Origin: Trichopria drosophilae
Lineage: Eukaryota > Arthropoda > Insecta > Hymenoptera > Diapriidae
NCBI GenBank assembly: GCA_030407085.1
Contig: CM059584.1
Location: 91,458,501 to 91,522,500 of the forward strand
Direction: 5' to 3'
Length of the DNA: 64,000 bases
This document shows positions 1 to 11,019 of this stretch, in pieces. Position numbers and translations under genes: made by a program. The notes under the pieces are model-generated. The model was not told the origin of the DNA and made no database searches. It was given only the letters and a program-made list of their open reading frames with translations. The number at the start of each line of letters is the position of its first letter. The first letter of the stretch is position 1.

Positions 1-55
1 CTATAAATAAAATTTAATTAATAATAAAATGCAGGAAAATAAAATAAAACAATAA

Positions 56-1225
56 TTAATCCAACAAATGTTCGAAGTGGCGTCCACCAGCAGCAGTACA
101 GTACGACAGTCGATCGTAGAATTCGCTTTCCGCATTGATCAGCATTTCAGGTGTCATTGTTGTCATTATTTCTATTATTCGATTTCTTAAATCTTCTGAG
201 GTTTTTACATACGGGCCACTGTACAGCATATTTTTTACGTAGCCCCAGAGAAAAAAATCCATTGGTGCCAAATCCGGGGAACGTGCTGGCCATTTCATAG
301 GGCTGCGCTGACCAATCCAACGTCCTGGGAAATTTTCCTTTAAGTGATCGGTTACTTCTCTGACTCCATGTGCAGGAGCGCCGTCCTGTTGAAACCAACT
401 AGATGTTATTCCTGATTACACAAACATAATGGAAGGTATTTTTAAAAAACTAAAATGAAAAGATTATAACTAACTGAATAATTAAAATAAGTACTTCATT
501 AAATTTTATTTATTTGCGCTTACCACGTCTTCAATATTTTTTAAAGTTGGAGTAACAATTTGCTGCATAATTTCCAGATATAACTCTCCGTTTAAATTGT
601 CTTCGATGAAAATAGGACCTATTAATCTACCTTCAACTATTCCTGCCCAAACCTGTACTTTTATTTTATATTGGGTATGAGTTTCGAGTAACTCTCTCGG
701 ATTGCTGGTCGACCAATACCTATAATTTTGTCTATTCGGAGCAGCTCTTGTATAAAAAATGGACTCCTCTGTGAAGCAGATGTTGTTTAATAAATTATTG
801 TCCCGATTTATCAACTCGGTCATCTGTTCACAAAAAATGAGTCTTTCCATGGTGTCGTGAGGAAGTAACTCCTGGTGTTTATGTACCTTAAATGGTTTGT
901 ACCCATTCTTTCTCAAAATTGTTATTACAGTTTTGTGGCACATTCCACATTGTTGTGCAATTTGTCTAGCTGAAATATGATTGTCTTCCTCGACTGATGC
1001 ATATACAGCAATTTGCTCTTCTTCATTAATTTGACGAGCATGACGTTCAATTTTATTATGAGTGTTATTAATACACCCTGTTTCGTTAAAATTTTTTATA
1101 TAATTTTGGATTGTTGTCTTTGACGGAACGGGTCTGTCTTCATGGTTTGCTGCAAAATGATCACGCAAACTTAATCCCTGGTGGTACCATCTTATCATTT
1201 TTACTTTCTCTTCCACCGTATACAT
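56..1225 (-). pseudogene. Tc1/mariner-like transposase, left palindrome arm (broken)
   Basis: DNA transposase of the Tc1/mariner (DDE/D) superfamily. The N-terminal part (1225 down to 506, 239 codons) has a helix-turn-helix region beginning MYTVEEKVKMI, then the first catalytic block, here FTEES where the sister copy has FTDES. A non-coding gap follows. The C-terminal part (298 down to 56) has WPARSPDLAPMDFFLWG with the third acidic residue. The middle FQQDGAPAH block lies between them in another frame, near 370-395. The D-to-E change in the first catalytic block and the split frame suggest an inactive copy. The start ATG at 1225 is shared with the sister copy. Superfamily is clear from motifs; the exact clade is not assigned. 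Confidence 0.85.
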
Positions 1226-1425
1226 TTTTCTAGTTTGAAATTTTCAGGATAATGTAAAAACTATTGAAAATTCAATCACTATTATTACCTATCAGTTTAA
1301 TCAAAAGTATATTTATTTTTTAAACTAAGTTGCTAGATAACAATAAAAAACAATACATTTCAAAACCATTGGAGAGGTAAAAATACGTAAGATATGAACT
1401 TCATAGGCGAGCAAAATTTAAATTG

Positions 1426-1560
1426 GTGGCATTCAGCGAAAAAAAATGTTGAGAAACACTTTCTTCCCATTGGTCCGTTAGTCCAACATGTTACGAAAAC
1501 TGACCGAAGGGACCAATCAGAAGAAAGTGTTACTGAACGTTTTTTTCGCGGAATGCGACC
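1426..1560. repeat. Short inverted repeat inside left palindrome arm
   Basis: The stretch folds on itself: AACACTTTCTTC near 1457 pairs with AAGAAAGTGTT near 1521, and GGCATTC...CGAAAAAAA at the left pairs with TTTTTTTCGCGGAATGC at the right. A mirror copy lies at about 1790-1925 in the other arm. It could be the terminal repeats of the mariner element or a nested MITE. Open frames across it are by-products of the repeat. Confidence 0.55.
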
Positions 1561-2124
1561 ATTGTATCTAACACGGGCGGGAAATTTGAAAAGTATGTTT
1601 CTAAAAAGAGCACTTTTTAAAAAAAATATTAATAAATCTAATTTTAATATAAGTCAGAAGTTTCAAATCATAACATGGTGACAAACTTGAAACTTTCGAA
1701 TTATATTAAAATTACATTTATTAATATTTTTTTAAAAAAGTGCTCTTTTTAGAAACACTTTTCAAATTTCCTGCCCGTGTTAGATACAATGGTCGCATTC
1801 CGCGAAAAAAACGGTCAGTAACACTTTCTTCTGATTGGTCCCTTCGGTCAGTATTCGTAACATGTTGGACTAACGGACCAATGGGAAGAAAGTGTTTCTC
1901 AACATTTTTGTTCGCTCAATGCGACCAATTTAAATTTTGCTCGCCTATGAAGTTCATATCTTATGTGTTTTTACCTCTCCAATGGTTTGGGATGTATTGT
2001 TTTTTATTGTTATCTAGCAACTTAGTTTAAAAAATAAATAAACTTTTGATTAAACTGATAGGTAATCATAGTGATTGAATTTTCAATAGTTTTTACATTA
2101 TCCTGAAAATTTCAAACTAGAAAA

Positions 2125-3316
2125 ATGTATACGGTGAAAGAGAAAGTAAAGATGATAAGATGGCACGACCAGGAATTAAGTTTGCGTGATCATTTTGCAG
2201 CAGACCATGAAGACAGACCCGTTCCGTCAAAGACAACAATCCAAAATTATATAAAAAATTTTAACGAAACAGGGTGTATTAATAACACTCATACTAAAAT
2301 TGAACCTCATGCTCGTCAAATTAATGAAGAACAGCAAATTGCTGTATATGCATCAGTCGAGGAAGACAATCATATTTCAGCTAGACAAATTGCACAACAA
2401 TGTGGAATGTGCCACAAAACTGTAATAAAAATTTTGAGAAAAAATGGGTACAAACCATTTAAGGTACATAAACACCAGGAGTTACTTCCTCGCAACACCA
2501 TGGAAAGACTCATTTTTTGTGAACAGATGACCGAGTTGATAAATCAGGACAATAATTTATTAAACAACATCTGCTTCACAGATGAGTCCATTTTTTATAC
2601 AAGAGCTGCTTCGAATAGACAAAATTATAGGTATTGGTCGACCAGCAATCCGAGAGAGTTACTCGAAATTCATATCTAATATAAAATAAAAGTACAGGTT
2701 TGGGCAGGAATAGTTGGAGGTAGATTAATAGGTCCTATTTTCATCGAAGACAATTTAAACGGAGAGTTATATCTGGAAATTATGCAGCAAATTGTTACTC
2801 CAACTTTAAAAAATATTGAAGACGTGGTAAGCACAAATAAATAAAGTTTAATGAAGTACTTATTTTAATTATTCAGTTAGTTATAATCTTTTCATTTTAG
2901 TTTTTTAAAATTACTTTCCACTATGTTCGTGTAATCAGGAAGAACATCTAGTTGGTTTCAACAGGATGGCGCTCCTGCACATGGAGTCAGAGAAGTAACC
3001 AATCACTTAAAGGAAAATTTCCCAGGACGTTGGATTGGTCAGCGCAGCCCTATGAAATGGCCAGCACAGCCCTATGACATGGCCAGCACCTTCCCCGGAT
3101 TTGGCACCAATGGATTTTTTTCTCTGGGGCTACGTAAAAAACTTGCTGTATAGTGGCCCGTATGTAAAAACCTCAGAAGATTTAAGAAATCGAATAATAG
3201 AAATAATGACAACAATGACACCTGAAATGCTGATCAATGCGGAAAGCGATTTCTACGATCGACTGGCGTACTGTACTGCTGCTGGTGGACGCCACTTCAA
3301 ACATTTGTTGGATTAA
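2125..3316 (+). pseudogene. Tc1/mariner-like transposase, right palindrome arm (broken)
   Basis: Sister of the left-arm copy. Frame 2125-2679 gives the helix-turn-helix region and the first catalytic block FTDES intact, then ends at a TAA where the sister has a glutamine codon (HTQYK versus HI-stop). Coding similarity continues to about 2826. A ~125-base interval with GT...AG ends (2827-2951) precedes the FQQDGAPAH block. Joining at those exact ends leaves the frame off by one, so it is either an intron with a shared indel or a small insertion. The C-terminal frame 3074-3316 carries SPDLAPMDFFLWG and is preceded by a ~21-base tandem duplication absent from the left arm. Inactive as it stands. 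Confidence 0.85.
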
Positions 3317-3370
3317 TTATTGTTTTATTTTATTTTCCTGCATTTTATTATTAATTAAATTTTATTTATA

Positions 3371-4206
3371 GTTTATTAATGTTCTATTTTGTCAGATTTT
3401 AATATTTTAAATTAAATACACATATTCTGCTTGATTTCCTTTCCAAGTTTATTCACTATAAACATTTATTACTATAAGATGGAAATTAAAAGATTAGTCT
3501 GCCTACCTTCTAAACCGGGTATCATATTCTTCTTCTTTGAATGTAATTGCTCTTAAGCCGAGTCTTAGAAACCCTACTATCACTGCTCGGTATTCACTTT
3601 CTGAAAATCCAGAATTCACTTTTGGAATTGACGGTTCCGAAATAAAGAAAAAAATGTAACAAAGTAACGTATATTACTAGTAACATTTCATGACGTGCAT
3701 CAAGTTAATATTTAAAACTTATCTGATCTGAACACCTTCTAGGGATTGCTGTCACCGTTCAGTTTATGTAAGAAATGTCCCAAACCACTCTGAAATTCTT
3801 GATTTTCCTACATTACTGTATGTAAATCGACTATTTAATGCGACCTAATGGAAATGAGACTCTGGACTGGAGCTGCTGGAGAGGCTGAGAAAATCATAAC
3901 ATGGGGACAATCTAACCTATTAAGATGTTTCGTAATTCTTCAATGAAAATTGTTTGAAACTTCGAATTATATTAAAATTAGATTTATTAATATTTTTTTA
4001 AAATAAAATTGATAAACTGCAAGCAAAGAACTCACGTATAAGATCTGAATTGAAATTTACTAGAATTTTGTTGCAACCAATCACTAAAGGCTTTAAGCAT
4101 TCAGCTACCTAGAACGGACCAATCACAAGCGCGCTAGCCTTAACACGGTCTTCCCTATGGCCAATTCTCTCGCATCCACCCGGTATATCATATACATACA
4201 TATTAT
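3371..4206. other. Unassigned AT-rich interval
   Basis: No convincing gene. The segment 3893-4005 resembles the centre of the adjacent palindrome (CATAACATGGxGACAA, then a long AT block), so part of this interval is another copy of sequence found at 1667-1737. Confidence 0.5.
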
Positions 4207-4549
4207 GGTCATTTTGCGGACTTTTTTCAAACAGATCGGTGATTTTGCGGACTTTTTGTCATTTCGCGAACCGTCCGCGAAAAGAAAGTATGTTTTTTGG
4301 TCATTTCGCGGACTTTTTTTTATACATGATGGGCATTATACGGACCCTTTGTTATTGATATAGGAAACATAATTTCGCACCAAACTTTAGGCAGAGCTAG
4401 GTCTAGGGGAGGTTTGGAAGGGTTGGGTTAGGATAGTTTTTACGGGGGGGCTGGGGGCGGCGGAGCCCCCGCAGCGCACGCAGCCTAGTTAAGATTGATA
4501 AGGTGCAAATAGACCAAATTTAATTTTCCCCGAAGTCCGCAAAATGACC
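4207..4549. mobile_element. MITE-like element with 17-bp TIRs
   Basis: GGTCATTTTGCGGACTT at 4207 is matched in inverted orientation at 4533-4549. Further degenerate copies of the TTTGCGGACTTTTT motif occur just inside the left end (about 4230-4320). No coding capacity. No clear target duplication was seen. Confidence 0.6.
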
Positions 4550-4605
4550 GATACATAGACGAATTATATATCAAAAATTGGGTTCACGACATGACCACTT
4601 TACGC

Positions 4606-4607
<2 letters not shown>

Positions 4608-4657
<50 letters not shown>
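4608..4657. repeat. (TA)n microsatellite
   Basis: About 25 uninterrupted TA dinucleotides. Confidence 0.95.
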
Positions 4658-4660
<3 letters not shown>

Positions 4661-5030
4661 CTTTTATTAATAAATTTGTTTATTTATGTCTAGACCGCGA
4701 TTATTATTTCCATGACATATGTTCTGTAGTCGCAGAAATAGACACTTTACATCAAAATTTAATGGTGACCGTCATTAAAATAGCCAGTTGTCACCAGAAT
4801 AGCCATTTATGTAACCAAAATGGCCACTCCTAGTCACCATAACAGCCACTTGACATATTTATTTATATATAAAAAACAGTATTTGTATGTATAATACTTT
4901 GAATAACGCACATATCAATTGATTGTAATGTTACAAACGCATAATCCATCCTTTTTTATTTTCAACTCGATTTGTTTTAACATACCCAAATGCTTATATT
5001 TCATCGCATAGTATCAATTTCTAGTCATAC

Positions 5031-5526
5031 CTATTTGGGAAGTGGTTTCTCCAGGATATACCTCTTTGTCAGAAAGATTTTCCTCGGTTTCGATAACAAC
5101 CTGTCCATGTGGGTCAACTCTAGTATTCGTCTGCCGCACTGTTTGGGAAGGTACTGTACTGTATCTCGATAAATTATGACGATTTAGTTCACCAGTATAT
5201 ATAATCCCTGAAGACTCTGGCTCAGCTATAAGTCCAACATTATGTTGAATGTGAGTAGGTCCACCTCGAAGAACGCTGCAGGGTATGGCTGTTGGGCAAC
5301 TATCACTTGACTGACTTTCCCTACTTTTCGTCCTCACTGTGATGTGCTTTGGATTTAGACCTAGAAGTTTTTGAATATCGACAAGAGCATGGTCACCCGT
5401 TGGGCTGTCCACGTCGGTCACCTTCTTCCCATCAGCGTAAACTGCGTAACCGGTGACTGCGGAACCGTTTAGGGCAACAGGCTGCCAGGTGACTAGCAAA
5501 GTGCCGTCCTGCGGTCCAGCCTCCAC
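5031..5526 (-). CDS. Rbp: Internal exon of RIM-binding protein (fibronectin III region)
   Basis: RIM-binding protein is a presynaptic scaffold linking active-zone RIM to calcium channels through SH3 and fibronectin type III domains. This minus-strand exon encodes about 165 residues. The first ~80 read as the latter part of a fibronectin III domain (VTWQPVALNGSAVTGYAV, YADGKKVTDVDSPTGDHAL, GLNPKHITVRTKS), followed by a Ser/Thr/Glu-rich linker. Splice signals support it: a T-rich tract and AG directly before GTGGAG (acceptor at 5528-5527), and ATAG/GTATGA at the 3' end (donor starting at 5030). Entry phase appears 0 and exit phase 1. The frame is open without damage, unlike everything around it. 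No neighbouring exons were recognised, so they lie outside the window or are not visible. The identification is from memory of the family. Confidence 0.82.
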
Positions 5527-5669
5527 CTACATTGTTCAAGAAAAAATGTTTAATTATTTCAAAAATTCTATACCGCATTATAAGATGTTAAGTAAGCATA
5601 AGAACTAATGTACGCTGCAAGCATTATTGATAATATTCGTTGAAAATACATATTCAACTTACTTTCAAC
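5527..5669. other. Intron-like sequence upstream of the exon
   Basis: AT-rich sequence holding the polypyrimidine tract of the exon acceptor. Nothing else is visible before the adjacent transposon begins. Confidence 0.6.
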
Positions 5670-6035
5670 ATTAAAAATAAAACTCAACAGGTAAAAGACT
5701 ATACGTAATCGCAGTGCAGACCCCATGAATCACATGGGAATAGGGAGAAATATTTTGTAATTATGAATTATAGTTTAATATTATGGTTCCCGCCTTAGAG
5801 ATTAAATAATGTTCTAATCCGTATGAATTTGTTTAATTTTGTAATTATATACACATTATTATAATTTTATTATGTAAAGATGTTCATTTCATTTTTAATT
5901 AATAACACAGGAGCACAAAAAAATTTTTTCGTTTTGACATTGAAACGCGACTAGGCGATTCTTATAGATTTTGGGCTCCTGAGTTCGAATCCGTGGACAG
6001 AATTTGTCCTATACGTCAGGGTTTTTTGTATATTG
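5670..6035 (+). repeat. Left terminal inverted repeat
   Basis: Pairs with 8940-9297. Shared features include GACCCCATGAATCACATGGG near 5719 and TTCGAATCCGTGGACAG near 5985. Confidence 0.85.
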
Positions 6036-6480
6036 TACGTTTTAAGTGTAAAAAAATGATTTTTTATGCATATTTGCTAAACAACTATACAAAACAACGA
6101 TTCGACCACAGAAGAAAGCCGGACTAGACGATTCTTATAGATTTTGGGCTCCTGAATTCGAATCAGTGGACAAAATTTATCCTATACGTCAGGGTTTCTT
6201 TTATATTCTACGTTTTAAGTGTAAAAAAATGCTTTTTATGCATATTTGCTACATAACTGTATAAAACAACGATTCGACCACAGAATAAGGCCGGACTAGA
6301 CGATTCATATAGATTTTGAGCTACTAAATTCGAATCAGTGGACAGAATTTGTCCTATAGGTCAGGGTTTTTTGTATTCTACGTTTTAAGTGTAACAAAAA
6401 TGCTTTTTTATACATATTTGCTAAATACAACTGTATAAAACAACGATTCGACCACAGAATGAAGCCAGACTTGGTGATTT
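5950..6480 (+). repeat. Subterminal tandem repeat, ~173-bp unit, about 3 copies
   Basis: The phrase GATTTTGGGCTCCTGA and its variants starts at 5967, 6140 and 6312. Each is followed by TTCGAATC-GTGGACA and a block ending in ACAACGATTCGACCACAGAA. The third and partial fourth units are more diverged. Confidence 0.85.
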
Positions 6481-7038
6481 TTGTTTATTTTTTGACGCAC
6501 TGATTTCAAATCCCCGCATGGAATTCCTTCATCACATCAGAATTATTGTAGATTTTAGTTTATAATTGTAAAAATTGCGTTATATGGGCTCCAAACTCTC
6601 CTCACGAGCGTGGTTTTTTTAAAAATTTGTTTATGATTCCGTAAAATTAATAGATGTCAATATAAAAACTGTAATGATACAACATAATGTCGTTCACCAT
6701 ATTATTTTTATCCAGGATTTCGCAGACTGTTTACATATGTGTCGCAACACACTTCATGTGGACGTTGATCCGGCGGCGAAATTATACGCCGAGCCATTTC
6801 CCGCAAGTGAACTACAGCACGACCATGGATATAAGAAGTAGGAAACGGATAAATAGTGCATATATGTAAACGGTTTGCGAAACCCTGGATGAAAATAACA
6901 CGGTGAACGATTTTAAATTCATTTAATACCATTACATGTTTTATATTGCCATCTATTAATTTAACCGAATCATAAACAAATTTTAAATAAAACATGACTA
7001 CGTGCAAGAAAGAATAGTGCAGACAAATTTTCTCTTAT

Positions 7039-8673
7039 GTGCGGCGAATATGCAACAACAAAAAGTCAAATACCCTTCGCCGGTGCTATAAAAAAAATTA
7101 TGAAAAATGCTTCAACACATCAACAGAAGACATGAATAACTCTTGGACACCGAAAATTATATGCTCCTGTTGCGCAATGCGTCTACGTCGTTGGCGAAAT
7201 GGTAATATAAAGGCAATGCCATTCTCTGCACCTATGGAATGGAGAGAACCCGAAAACCATGAAACAGATTGTTATTTTTGTGTGTGCGTTGTGGCAGGTC
7301 ATACCTCAAAAACTAAAAATCGCATTTGCTATCCCCGCATTAATTCGGTATCATTTCCAATTAAAAAATATATGATTGAAGAACTAAAGAACATGTCATG
7401 TTGGAAGCTGAAGAAAATCTCACATTAGAAACTAATGCAGAGGAATGTGAAATTGATCAAAACGAAAGCGATGTTGACGATTCATGTCATGACGGTGTAG
7501 ATCCAGGTCAGTTTAATTATCATGAATTACTTAAGAAAAAAAACTTATTATATGATACCTCAGGAACAAGTATCACTCACTATCGTACAAGAAATAAATC
7601 ATTTAGGAAATTTTGTTGTTCAGAGAATTCGTTAGTATATTGTAATGATGTTGAAGGGCTAATTTATGAATTTGACAGTACTACTTATAAAGCTCAAAAT
7701 TGGAGGCTTTTTATAGACGAATCGCATCGAAAAGTAGTTTAAAAGTTGTTTTGCTGCACAATGGAAACGTTCTTGCTCCTATACCGATTGCTCATTCTGT
7801 CATATTAAAAGAAGAGTATATATATATCTTGAGTTTGTCCTTGACACAGTTAATTACACCTTACACAATTGGTTACTATGCGGAGATTTAAAAATTATGA
7901 CTATTTTGATGGGGCAACAAGGAGGTTTTACGAAATTCCCGTGTTTTCTGTGCGAATAGGATCGTCGGAATCGTACGCAACATTGGGATAAAATAGATTG
8001 ACCTACAAGGGAAAAATTAGAACCTGGATATAAGAACATTATACGTAATAGTTTAATCGAGCCTTCCAATGTTTTACTCCCGCCACTACGTATTAAATTG
8101 GGTTTGATGAAACAGTTCACGAAAACAATGAAAAAAACGACAGTGAGGCTTTCCAGTATTTGAGAGTAAAATTTCCAAAGCTGCCAGAGGCGAAAATTAA
8201 CGAAGGAGTTTTTGACGGTCCCAAAAATCAGAATTCTCTTGCGTAATAAAGAATTTCAAGGGAAAATGGCTGAGGCAGAAGCTGCTGCTTGGAATGGTTT
8301 CAGGGAAGTGGTGAATAAGTTTCTAGGCAATAATAAGGACAAAAATTATAAAATCATTGTCAATGCATTGCTTCAAAACTTTAAAAATTTAGAATGTTTA
8401 ATGAATCTTAAACTTCACTTTCTGCATTCTCATCTAGACTACTTCCCTGAAAATCTGGGTCACTTCAGCGAAGAGCACGGTGAACGTTTTCATCAGGATC
8501 TGAAAGAAATGGAGAAGAGGTATCAAGTTTACTGTTGGTATCTAAAGAGGAATGAAAAAAAATCACACAGACGAAAATCAATAAGAAGGTCGTTTGAAGA
8601 CCAAAAAATGCGATCTCACAAAATTCAAAAATATGGTGACATTTATAGGTCAGCTTCTGCCCAAACAGATTAG
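7039..8673 (+). pseudogene. Transposase-like gene of an uncharacterised arthropod TE family (frameshifted)
   Basis: Successive overlapping frames (7039-7428, 7398-7742, 7700-7891, then 8212-8673, with similarity continuing between them) resemble one protein family often annotated as uncharacterised in arthropod and cnidarian genomes. Recognisable blocks in order: CSCCAMRLRRWRNG, PMEWREPENHETDCYFC (cysteine-rich, zinc-binding-like), SLVYCNDVEGLIYEFD, NWRLFIDESHR, then LLHNGNVLAPIPIAHSV, GQQGGFTKFPCFLC, LPPLRIKLGLMK, and near the end HFLHSHLDYFPENLG and FSEEHGERFHQD. At least three frame shifts and an in-frame stop near 7957 disable it, and a short segment after EKRYQ appears to be missing. Position inside long TIRs supports a transposase role; superfamily not assigned. 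Confidence 0.75.
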
Positions 8674-8710
8674 TGTCGCCCGAACACAATGATATTGTCC
8701 CGTTCGTGCT

Positions 8711-8890
8711 GATCTAAGGAGGGTTTGGAGTAAAAAAAATACAGAGGAACTGACGAAGCTCGGGGTCCTTATCCCTACACCAGGCCCGTGTCGATCGTAA
8801 GGAGGGTTTGGAGTCAAAAAATACTGAGGAACTGACGAACCTCGGAGTCCTTATCCTTACACCACGCCCGTGTCGATCGTAAGGAGGGTT
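8711..8890 (+). repeat. 82-bp tandem repeat, ~2.2 copies
   Basis: GATC-TAAGGAGGGTTTGGAG starts at 8711, 8793 and 8875, giving an 82-base period. Units contain GAGGAACTGACGAA and CCCGTGTCGATCG. Confidence 0.9.
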
Positions 8891-8939
8891 TAAAGACCAA
8901 ATAAAGCATTTTATATAAATAAAACCTAGAATATAAAAA

Positions 8940-9297
8940 AATTCCTGACGTATAGGACAAATTCTGTCCACGGATTCGAATTCAGGAGCCCAAAATTTAT
9001 AAAAATCGCCTAGCCGCGTTTCAATGTCAAACCGAAAAAAATTTTTTGTGGTCCTGTATTATTAATTAAAAATGAAATGAACATCTTTACATAATAAAAT
9101 TACAATAATGTGTATATAATTATAAAATTAAACAAATTCATACGGATTAGAACATTATTTAAACTCTAAGGCGGGAACCATAATATTAAACTATAATTCA
9201 TAATTACAAAATATTTCTCCCTATTCCCATGTGATTTATGGGGTCTGCTATATACTTACGTATAGTCTTTTACCTATTGACTTTTATTTTTAATGGA
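8940..9297 (-). repeat. Right terminal inverted repeat
   Basis: Inverted partner of 5670-6035. Confidence 0.85.
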
Positions 9298-9768
9298 AAA
9301 ATTTTTTTATGGTCCTGTGTAATTAGAATAAATCATGAATGTCATTCCATTAGAATAATCAATACTACATTTATTGTGGGGAATTCCTTTCAACTGCTAT
9401 TCAATGAACTTGTAATGTTATTAATTGATATCAATTATAAATCAACTAATTAGGTAGGTATAATATTTCGATTTGAGATTTATATTAAATACTTATTTCT
9501 ACCATCACAAATAAATTGGATCATAACTACACGTCACACGCACCCTCAGCAACCTAATTTGATTCCTGGCAACTTGATATTTTATTTCTATGATTATATA
9601 CTTATCATGTAAATTCTTAAATTAATAATTCTATTTTATACATTATATTTTAAATAACAAGAATAGTTTCATTATATTCCGATTTCACATTCCGATATAA
9701 AAATAAGAATTAATTATAATACATAAGAGCAGATAAATGAAACCATATTAATGTTATAAATGTGAATC
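9298..9768. other. Unassigned AT-rich interval
   Basis: Begins with a partial re-copy of TIR sequence (a poly-A/T block followed by GGTCCTGTGTAATTA, about 9298-9345). The rest shows no gene, RNA or repeat I can support. Confidence 0.45.
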
Positions 9769-9985
9769 CCTGTATTGGAATTGTATTGGCGTGGGCACGG
9801 GGGGGAGGGGGTGAATATCTTAAATGGCAACATGAGTGGAGTGGGGACTCATTTGAAAGGTCTTTTCGAGAAGAATACAAAACACTAGGCATAGATGGCG
9901 TTGCGTCCGCTTGTCGAGAAAGTATTCGTCGTTTGAAATTTTTAATCTCAGAAACCAATATTCGGATCCAACATAACACACAAAA
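9769..9985 (+). repeat. Dispersed repeat copy (inverted partner near 15.7 kb)
   Basis: Shares CTCATTTGAAAGGTCTTTTC and flanking text such as GTGAATATCTTA-ATGGCAAC with the reverse complement of about 15645-15775. Similarity is diverged but collinear over at least 140 bases. An open frame here is an accident of the repeat. Confidence 0.7.
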
Positions 9986-10114
9986 ATCTTAGCACCCTCC
10001 TCTTTAACACGGGTTTCGGACTATCAATGGCAGATTTCGGATACTTTTTGTTACATTTTGTCCTTTCCATTGTTTCACGTCTTTCCGCGATTTTCGAAAA
10101 TTTTTTTCTTTCTA

Positions 10115-10833
10115 GGGGCATTCCAAGTGAAATCACCCACGTTTTGGAGTCGGGTTCCAGATTTTGTTTTACGTTAGAATACTTATAGTACGTGCAAAGA
10201 TAAGCCTTTCTGCCAAGTTGTAGCTTAAAATAATAATTTGTTTAAAAGTTATTGCAAAAAGAATATACGAAAAAATTGAAAACAAATATTTTTTGATCGA
10301 TCATAACGTAGAAATCATAATTGATAGAGAAAAACTTTTCAAACAAAAAAGATCGAAAAAGACCTAAACTTTTATGTGGTATAAAATAAATAAACAAATT
10401 TTTATTATTTATAACAATTTTAGTCAATTTTTTCATTAAAAGGCAATTTTCTCTGTAAGGGGATGAAGCGATTTTTTTGAGATCCAATTAAAAAATGTCC
10501 GCAAAATTGTCCTCTTTAATTTTGTGAAAGAAAATTTTAGTTATCTTGAAAAATGGCTTGTTAACTATTAAAAAACCGACCGCGCGCGGGCCGTCTGTCG
10601 GCCGTTCCGCGCTGCCTCGACGCTCGCTGGCCATATGAGTAGGTACGGGGCGGTGTCGCAAACATTTGCCGTCTATAGGTGTAATTAGTATACACGCCTG
10701 TATTTAATATTTTACTTTTTGTTGCCTTTTGGAATATATTTTATACCTAACATTCAATTTTCCTGTGAAATTGTATAAAATAATAGACTAAATATAATCA
10801 ACCTTCCTTCATGCTATATCCAGGTTTAGGACT
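10115..10833 (+). repeat. Left 719-bp TIR
   Basis: Begins GGGGCATTCCAAGTGAAATC. It contains a CG-rich patch (CCGACCGCGCGCGGG near 10576) inside AT-rich sequence. The 81-codon open frame at 10242-10487 is identical in the other TIR and is not regarded as a gene. Confidence 0.93.
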
Positions 10834-11019
10834 GGCAGATAGTGGTCTGGCGCATTTAAAAGCTGACTATAATAAAGTCATTGTCATTTGTCTTATTATT
10901 AACTATATATGTATATTCAAATGGCATAGTGTTTGCCTTAATTCGTGGTGGTACTCGTTCTTGTTCGTTATGAATAGTAAACAGTTCTATATCATTATAG
11001 TACTATATATATTATACGG

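Larger units (their letters stand above)
1..3370. repeat. Giant near-perfect palindrome (arms ~1.67 kb, 20-bp loop)
   Basis: Bases 1-1666 read as the reverse complement of about 1687-3370, separated by a 20-base loop at 1667-1686. Each arm carries a mariner-like transposase reading outward, so the two copies are head to head. The right arm is about 18 bases longer, mostly from a ~21-base tandem duplication near 3053-3085. The window starts inside the left arm, so the palindrome may extend further left. A fragment resembling its centre recurs at about 3893-4005. Confidence 0.9.
5670..9297. mobile_element. DNA transposon with ~360-bp TIRs and decayed gene
   Basis: Sequence at 5670-6035 is repeated in inverted orientation at about 8940-9297 with high similarity over ~360 bases. 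Inside lie subterminal tandem repeats on the left (~173-bp units), a degraded plus-strand transposase-like gene at 7039-8673, and 82-bp tandem units on the right. Long TIRs around one decayed gene fit a cut-and-paste transposon. No target duplication could be fixed. A second partial copy of the TIR interior appears just beyond the right end, near 9298-9345. Confidence 0.8.

Noticed and set aside
1394..2030. Two plus-strand open frames of ~95 codons on either side of the palindrome centre
   Set aside because: They read the same inverted repeat in two orientations and have no domain.
4591..4833. Frame with an IYIYIY run
   Set aside because: Translation of a TA microsatellite; the same applies at 16738 and 43667-43958.
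10242..10487. 81-codon frame, identical at 12500-12745
   Set aside because: Identity is explained by near-identical TIRs; no domain or start context.
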